Shown here piece after piece: positions 58,759 through 64,000 of a stretch of 64,000 bases of DNA (positions are counted from its first letter, which is position 1; each line of letters begins with the position of its first letter). Both the position numbers and the translations under genes were made by a program. Source of the stretch: Gemmataceae bacterium (GTDB lineage Bacteria > Planctomycetota > Planctomycetia > Gemmatales > Gemmataceae); NCBI GenBank assembly GCA_019752375.1, contig JAIEMG010000063.1, positions 1 to 64,000 on the forward strand. Reading direction: 5' to 3'. The notes under the pieces are model-generated. The model saw only the letters and a list, made by a program, of their open reading frames with translations, was not told the DNA's origin and did not search any database.

Positions 58759-60150
58759 TCACGCGTTGACCGCACGCAACCGCGGCGGTTCGTCCCGGCC
58801 CCGATCGACAGATGGCGATCCCTTCAACAGTCCGTACTTCCGCATCTTCTTGTACAGCGTCACCCGGCTGACGCCGAGCAGCTGGGCGGCGCGGGTGCGG
58901 CTGTGGCTCGCTTCCTCCAGCGCTCGCTCCACCGTGGCGCGTTCGGACTCTTCGCGCCGGCGCGCCAGCGACAGACGCCGGCCGCGCGGCAGCTCGGAGC
59001 GCTCCAGGAAATACTCCTGGACCATCGGCGACAGGTGTGCGACCTGCAGTTCCGGCCCGTTGCTGACCAGCACGGCTTGCTGCACGACGTTTTCCAGCTG
59101 GCGAATGTTGCCCGGCCAGGGAAATGCCTCCAGCACCGCGATCACGTCGTTGTTGATCTCGAACAGGTCCTTACGGAATCGCGTCGTGAAGCGTGCTGCC
59201 ATGCCGCGCGTGAGCGGTGCGATATCGTCGATGCGGTCGCGCAGCGGCGGCAGGTAGAAAGGCATCACGTTCAGGCGGTAATAGAGATCGCGACGAAAGC
59301 GGCCCTGGTCGACGGCTTCCTCCAGATTACAGTTGGTCGCGGCGATGATGCGGGCTGTGCAGTGCTGCGTGTCGTTGCTCCCCACCGGCTCGAATTCGCC
59401 CGTCTCGATCACGCGGAGCAGGTTGGCCTGCTGCTCCAGGCCCAGTGCGTCAATCTCGTCGAGCAAGATGCTGCCGTCGCCGGCCACGGCGAACTTGCCG
59501 ACCTTGGCGGTATCGGCGCCAGTGAACGCTCCCTTGACGTGGCCAAAGAACTCGCTTTCCACCAGGTTCGGCGCCAGCGCGCCGCAAGGTACGACGACGA
59601 AGCGCTCTTCCCGGCGCGGCGAGAAGTCATGCAGCAGCCGGCCGATGAACGTCTTGCCGGTGCCGGTCTCGCCATCCACCAGCACCGTGACCGGATGAGC
59701 CGCGGCCAGGGCCAGCGAATCGACCAGCGGCGCCAGCGACGGCGTCTGCCGCAGCAAGCGTCGGCTGATTTCCTCCCGCAGCGGTTCGGCGCCCGCCGGC
59801 GTCCCGTCAGGCGCGTTCGCCTCGATCCAGCGAACGACCACTTCCGCCTGCACGGGCCAGGCGCGTCGGCCGCTTACGAACGGATCGAGGTCCGCGAGGT
59901 CTTTGGCGCCTGCTTCCAGAATCAAGATCGGGCAGCGTAGTTTCTGAAGACGTGACTCGCGAACGAAGGCGCGAACAGCAGCGGCGTCGGCAGCGGTAGC
60001 GAGCAGCAGCACCGGCGTGCGGGATTCGGGGCCGACGCAATCGCTCAGCGCGTCAAAGCGAATACTGGTGGCGGGCTTCAGATGGCGCTGCGCGTCCTGC
60101 ATCAGACGCACATCATTGCCGGCCAGCACAAATCGTCCGTGGGGTGCCAC
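58759..60150 (-). CDS. Sigma-54-dependent Fis-family regulator with degenerate receiver
   Basis: 463 residues from GTG 60150, six bases after AAGGAGG. The N-terminal 110 residues resemble a receiver but the phospho-Asp region is not clear. The AAA+ core has Walker A GETGTGKT (about 165), the sigma-54 contact GAFTGAD (about 218), the Walker B ILLDEID and FRRDLYYRLNVMPFYLPPLRDR. A Fis-type helix-turn-helix (RTRAAQLLGVSRVTLYKKMRKYG) ends the protein. Like PrsR, it may control PEP-CTERM genes such as the one immediately downstream; I find no -24/-12 site there. Confidence 0.85.
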   Translation of the reverse strand: MAPHGRFVLAGNDVRLMQDAQRHLKPATSIRFDALSDCVGPESRTPVLLLATAADAAAVRAFVRESRLQKLRCPILILEAGAKDLADLDPFVSGRRAWPVQAEVVVRWIEANAPDGTPAGAEPLREEISRRLLRQTPSLAPLVDSLALAAAHPVTVLVDGETGTGKTFIGRLLHDFSPRREERFVVVPCGALAPNLVESEFFGHVKGAFTGADTAKVGKFAVAGDGSILLDEIDALGLEQQANLLRVIETGEFEPVGSNDTQHCTARIIAATNCNLEEAVDQGRFRRDLYYRLNVMPFYLPPLRDRIDDIAPLTRGMAARFTTRFRKDLFEINNDVIAVLEAFPWPGNIRQLENVVQQAVLVSNGPELQVAHLSPMVQEYFLERSELPRGRRLSLARRREESERATVERALEEASHSRTRAAQLLGVSRVTLYKKMRKYGLLKGSPSVDRGRDEPPRLRAVNA

Positions 60151-60198
60151 CTGGCGCCTCCTTGCTTGATCGGTGTCGCCCGCCGAGGGATGGTCAGA

Positions 60199-60227
60199 AG
60201 TCTAGTTTTTTCGGAGCAAAGAAGCAA
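60199..60227 (-). promoter_or_regulatory. Candidate promoter of the sigma-54 regulator
   Basis: On the minus strand TTGCTT (60227-60222), 17 bases, TAGACT (60204-60199). The same CTAGACT hexamer context occurs at 494-500 and 18067-18073. The rest of 60228-60398 shows no gene. Confidence 0.4.
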
Positions 60228-60398
60228 TGCGACCACAGTGGTCAAGGAGAGTCTTGGGGGGCCCGGGGGGGGGGCGAACCGGGTTACAAAGCGGCGTGAA
60301 ACGTTGAAGAAAAACGGTAGGTCACGCTCCCGGCTCGCCAATTCTGACCTTGAAGAACTCCGGTCGCTGACGCTGCCGGCTCGCCGGATGGCGATGCC

Positions 60399-63300
60399 TC
60401 AGCGCCCTTCGTGCTCCGCCTTGAGCTTCTCGAACTCGTTGCGTTCGAGCGGATGCAGAAGTTGCGCCGTCAGGCCAAGGTTCTTGGCCTTCTGATACGC
60501 CGCTACCGAGGCCGTCCGATTGCGCACGGCGCGGTGCGCTTGCGCCAGATGGAAGTAACGCACGGCGGTCGGCTGAATGGCGACGGCTTCTTCGAGGTCG
60601 CCGACGGCCAGTTCGCCCTTCCCCAGTGCCAGATGGCACATGGCACGCGTATCGAGCAGGAACGGCGCCGGTCCGGCCAGCTCCATGCCGCGCTTGGTCA
60701 ACTCCACCGACTCCGCGCTCTTCTCGTGCAGGGCCAGGAGCACGGCAAGGTTATTGATCGCCAGTGCATTCTTCGGATCGTTTTGCAGCACGAGACGGTA
60801 CATCGCCAGCGCGTCGGCGTAACGGCCCTGCAAATCGCGCAGGTCGGCCAGCGCGATCAGCAACACAGGCGCCGTGGGCTTCTTGCGCAACGACGCCGTC
60901 AACCACTGGTCCACGCGCGTCAGCTGTGCTTGAGGCGCCGGTGCGGCACGCAAGATGCCGATGCACGTGGCAGCGATCGACTCCGGGGGACATTTCACCG
61001 CTGCACGCTCGCACAGGTCCAGTGCCTCTTCCGTCTTGCCGCGACGGCCCAGGAAGGCGGCCAACGCCAGCGAGCCTTCCGGCCCCTTGGCGTCCGCGGC
61101 GAACTGGCGCATGACCGGTTCCGCCGCGGCGGTGTGGCCGAGTTCTTCGAGCAGCAGGGCCACCGGCAAGCCCGCAGCCTCACCCTTGTAGGCACGGAGG
61201 AGGCGGATGGCCTCGTCGCCCTGCTTTCGCTGCGTCAGCAGGCGGGCCTTGAACTGGAGCGTGCGCCAGCTCTCCGGTTCGAGCTTTTCAAAACGACCGA
61301 GCCAGAGCTCGGCTTCGCGCGTGTCCTGGTGCCGAAGCAGTGCGTCGATGTAATAGGCCAGGTAAAGCGGATTGACGCTATCGCCGCCGGAAACCAGGGG
61401 GAGCAACTGCCGGCGCGCCTTCGACCAGTCACGGTCCGCTTCGTGCAGTCGAGCGAGGAGGAATTGCTCGTCGGGCGTGGGCGGAACGCGGGCGAACGAA
61501 TCTTCCAGGGCTCGAATCGAATCGCGCCGCCGGTTCGGCTGTGCGGCCAGCACCAGGGCGCGGGCACGCTGGTCTTCGACGGCCGGGTTCGGCTGCTTCA
61601 GGTTTTGCTCGACCAGCGCCAGGGCTTCGACGGACGGCGCGTAACCACCGCCCATGACGAGCGCCAGCGCGAGGTTGCGGCGCGCCCAGACCGCCGCGCC
61701 GTCTCCGCTGGATGCGAGGAGCTTGCGCAGGTGTGCCTGGGCTTCGACGGGCTGACCCATGCGCATGTGGAACCCCGCGACGGCGCGGAGCACCAGGGGA
61801 TCATCTGGCTGCGATGCCAGCGCCCAGCGATAGCATTCGCGTGCCTTGTCCCCCTGCCCGAGCGCCTCGTGGCAGACCGCCAGGGGGAGCATTGCCTGGG
61901 TGGCGGGCAACCGCTTGCGAGCTTCGGTCAGTGCTTTCTCGGCGGCTTCTTTCTGCTGGTTACGGGCCAGGAAGAGGATCAGGCTGGTCCAGGTTTCGGG
62001 CATGTCCCCGGCCAGGTCGACAGCGCGACGCAGGGTTTTTTCCGCTTCCTCGGTCTGTTTCAGGCTGCCGAGGATCTGGCCGAGCCAAAGCAGGTTGCGA
62101 TAGTCCTTCGCGTCGGCCGAGACGGCGCGGCGGGCCAGCTCCAGCGTCTGTTCGGGTGCGGCGTGGTTGAAGAACGACACTTCCGCCGCCAGCCGACCCA
62201 GGTCGCCAGTCAAAGGCGTCTGCTCTTCCAGCTTGCGCAGCACGTCCTGCGCCTCGGCGTAGCGACGACGCTCATGCAGGAGTTGCACGGCCCGGCGAAC
62301 GACCTGTGGCTGCCGATCGCCCATCGCAATCGCCTGGCGGTACTTTTCGAGGGCGCCTTCGACGTTGCCCTCGCGCTCGCACACTTCAGCGTCGAGCAGC
62401 ACGAGCAGCGACCAGTTGGGCCGGGCCTTGGCGGCTTCCACGAGGCGTGTTCGCGCTTCCGCCAGCGCGGCGCGGTCGCCCGCGGCGGCGAAGCGGACGC
62501 GCTGGGCGGCGTCCGCATAACGCCAGGCGCTGCCATCCTCGCCCTCTTGCTCGCGCAGTTCCTTCACCAGGCGACGGCAGGCGTCGGCATCGCGGTCCTG
62601 AAGGGCCAGCCGGAACTGAAGGAGGCGCGTCTCACAATCGCTTGGTTGCAGGGCCAGGAGCCGATTCGTCAACTGGCGGAGCAGCGGCACGTCTTCACTG
62701 CGCAGGCCGGCCACGATCAAGCCGCGCAGCAGCCGTTGTTGCTCGTCGCGGGTGAACTTGTCGCTATTGCTTGCCAGCGCGCCAAGCAGTGCGTGCATGT
62801 CCTTGCCAGTTCGGTCGCTGCGCAACGTGGCGCGGGCCAGGCGCAGGTCCACACTGTCGCCGAAGTCCTTTGCTACCTCATCGAGAAGGGTGGACACCTG
62901 GTCGGCCTGCTTCTGCTTCGCCGCCAGCGCCGCCAGTGCCAGCGGAAATTCGACGCGTTTCGGCTGCTCCCTGCGGGCCGCTTCGAGCAACTCGCGGGCT
63001 GCATCAATGCGATCCTGTGCCAGCAGCAGCTCTGCACGCAGAATGGTCCATTCGGGCAGCTGGCGCATGGTTTCCGGTGCATCGTCCAGCAGACGCTGCA
63101 CGTCGGGCCAGCGGCGCTGGTCGCGCGGCAGACGCATGGTGCGCTGCATTTGCAAGCGAGCCACCGTCAGGCGAGCGCCGGGTGCTTGTGGGAGGAGCTT
63201 GTCGTAGAGCGCGGCGGCTTCGTCGGTGCGGCCGGCGCTGGCGGTTGCCGCGGCCAGGCCCAGACGCGCCGGCAGCCAGGTGGCATCGATGTCGAGCGCG

Positions 63301-64000
63301 GCACGATACGCCGCGAGCAGAAGATCGACATTGCCGAGGTTCTGATGGCAGATCGCCAGGAGCATGTGGGTGTCGCGGTGCAGTTCCGGTTGGCCGCCCA
63401 GCTTGGCCCGTGCGCGATCGAGAAGGCGACGTGCCTCGGACCAGTTGCGCTCTTGCATCTGCAATCGGCCGCGCGAATGGTCGAGCAGGGCCGACAGCAA
63501 CGGCGTGCGTTCCAGCCGGGCCAGCACGGTCCGGGCTTCCGACGTCTCGCCCGCGTCGATCAACAGCTCCAGCGTGGTCCACAGGGCGCGCGGTTGATCG
63601 TTCAGCACCTCGACGCTTCTGCGAAGGTGTTCGACGGCTTGGTCTCGCCGTCCCGCACGCAGCTCGACACGTGCCAGGGACTGACACAAGCGTGCGTCCT
63701 TGGCGTGCAGTTGCATGCCGCGTTCCAGGTAGCCTCGGGCATCATCCAATCGATTGGACGCCATGGCGAACTCGGCGGAAGCAAGGAGCACCTCGGCATC
63801 GTCGGGTGCCAGCGCCCGGGCCTGGGCGACGTCGGCGCTGGCTTTTTCCATCGACAGGAATTCCGCAGCGTAGGTGCCGCGCGAGAGGTAAGCCGGGGCC
63901 GACCGCGGATTGGCGGCAACCATCTGATCCATGACGCGGTCGGCTTCCTGTGGCCGATTGAGTCGCCGGCGCAGCACGGAAGCGAGCTGAGCGTAATACT
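60399..64000 (-). CDS. Giant TPR protein, 5' part outside the window
   Basis: At least 1,199 residues; the frame is still open at base 64000 (YYAQLASVLRRRL), so the start lies beyond. It is made of consecutive TPR-like helical pairs: LRKLEEQTPLTGDLGRLAAEVSFF, AEKTLRRAVDLAGDMPETWTSL, ACRRLVKELREQEG, and a C-terminal canonical TPR pair (GRYADALAMYRLVLQNDPKNALAINNLAVLLALHEKSAESVELTKRGMEL). No signal peptide, membrane segment or catalytic domain is seen in the visible part. It probably scaffolds protein complexes, perhaps linked to PEP-CTERM/exopolysaccharide export (PrsT-like TPR proteins), which is inference from position. Confidence 0.75.
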   Translation of the reverse strand, partial: YYAQLASVLRRRLNRPQEADRVMDQMVAANPRSAPAYLSRGTYAAEFLSMEKASADVAQARALAPDDAEVLLASAEFAMASNRLDDARGYLERGMQLHAKDARLCQSLARVELRAGRRDQAVEHLRRSVEVLNDQPRALWTTLELLIDAGETSEARTVLARLERTPLLSALLDHSRGRLQMQERNWSEARRLLDRARAKLGGQPELHRDTHMLLAICHQNLGNVDLLLAAYRAALDIDATWLPARLGLAAATASAGRTDEAAALYDKLLPQAPGARLTVARLQMQRTMRLPRDQRRWPDVQRLLDDAPETMRQLPEWTILRAELLLAQDRIDAARELLEAARREQPKRVEFPLALAALAAKQKQADQVSTLLDEVAKDFGDSVDLRLARATLRSDRTGKDMHALLGALASNSDKFTRDEQQRLLRGLIVAGLRSEDVPLLRQLTNRLLALQPSDCETRLLQFRLALQDRDADACRRLVKELREQEGEDGSAWRYADAAQRVRFAAAGDRAALAEARTRLVEAAKARPNWSLLVLLDAEVCEREGNVEGALEKYRQAIAMGDRQPQVVRRAVQLLHERRRYAEAQDVLRKLEEQTPLTGDLGRLAAEVSFFNHAAPEQTLELARRAVSADAKDYRNLLWLGQILGSLKQTEEAEKTLRRAVDLAGDMPETWTSLILFLARNQQKEAAEKALTEARKRLPATQAMLPLAVCHEALGQGDKARECYRWALASQPDDPLVLRAVAGFHMRMGQPVEAQAHLRKLLASSGDGAAVWARRNLALALVMGGGYAPSVEALALVEQNLKQPNPAVEDQRARALVLAAQPNRRRDSIRALEDSFARVPPTPDEQFLLARLHEADRDWSKARRQLLPLVSGGDSVNPLYLAYYIDALLRHQDTREAELWLGRFEKLEPESWRTLQFKARLLTQRKQGDEAIRLLRAYKGEAAGLPVALLLEELGHTAAAEPVMRQFAADAKGPEGSLALAAFLGRRGKTEEALDLCERAAVKCPPESIAATCIGILRAAPAPQAQLTRVDQWLTASLRKKPTAPVLLIALADLRDLQGRYADALAMYRLVLQNDPKNALAINNLAVLLALHEKSAESVELTKRGMELAGPAPFLLDTRAMCHLALGKGELAVGDLEEAVAIQPTAVRYFHLAQAHRAVRNRTASVAAYQKAKNLGLTAQLLHPLERNEFEKLKAEHEGR

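Noticed and set aside
58720-58800. Sigma-54 promoter before the PEP-CTERM gene
   Set aside because: GG and GC pairs are present (AGGTCAATTTGC) but seven rather than ten bases apart.

Overview
The window reads as a chromosomal segment of a planctomycete, most likely Gemmataceae. This is inferred from gene content, not from a marker gene. The DNA is GC-rich and lineage-typical families are present: DUF4058, a Uma2 nuclease, a PEP-CTERM protein, Zn-ribbon membrane proteins, a giant TPR-secretin and long secreted proteins of unknown function. About 50 genes lie on both strands in short operons. No rRNA, tRNA, CRISPR array, prophage or transposase gene was seen.

Layout. 0.6-11 kb: a giant pseudopilin-like protein and a HEAT lipoprotein converge on a 1,813-residue secretin, suggesting secretion or pilus-type surface machinery. 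11-18 kb: a PuuD-like amidotransferase lacking its catalytic Cys, an AnmK-like kinase, and a 2-oxoacid:ferredoxin oxidoreductase (korA-korB) flanked by two CBS-domain proteins. 18-23.7 kb: a metallophosphatase, a methyltransferase, two tandem TlpA-type thioredoxins, and a translationally coupled group (thiamine-binding protein, flavin reductase, TPR, sulfite-oxidase-like protein). The second thioredoxin has an in-frame TGA exactly at the first Cys of CxxC. 23.7-32 kb: glycolate oxidase glcD, then glcE-glcF-ridA and a DapA-family aldolase, with membrane proteins and a Uma2 gene between. 32-39 kb: LLM oxidoreductase, esterase, the arsenate set arsR-gapdh-arsJ, and larE. 39-49 kb: GT39 glycosyltransferase, DUF309, LON-domain protein, Kup, secreted proteins and a decayed hybrid histidine kinase. 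49.7-56.3 kb: a complete RND efflux operon. 56.9-64 kb: threonine dehydrogenase, a PEP-CTERM protein, a sigma-54 regulator and a giant TPR protein running off the window.

Two things stand out. (1) The gene at 20466-20993 is a candidate selenoprotein: Sec would replace the redox Cys, a compact hairpin follows the TGA, and an all-Cys paralogue sits directly upstream. (2) The intergenic spaces are full of palindromes built from smaller palindromes, many bounded by shared terminal inverted repeats and some by target-site duplications. One copy at 27283-27394 has split the 5' end of a Uma2 gene and is flanked by a perfect 11-bp duplication, so these are mobile MITE-like elements. At least two families are recognisable. 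They carry interchangeable hairpin cores and lie at gene boundaries, sometimes exactly on stop codons or just before start codons.
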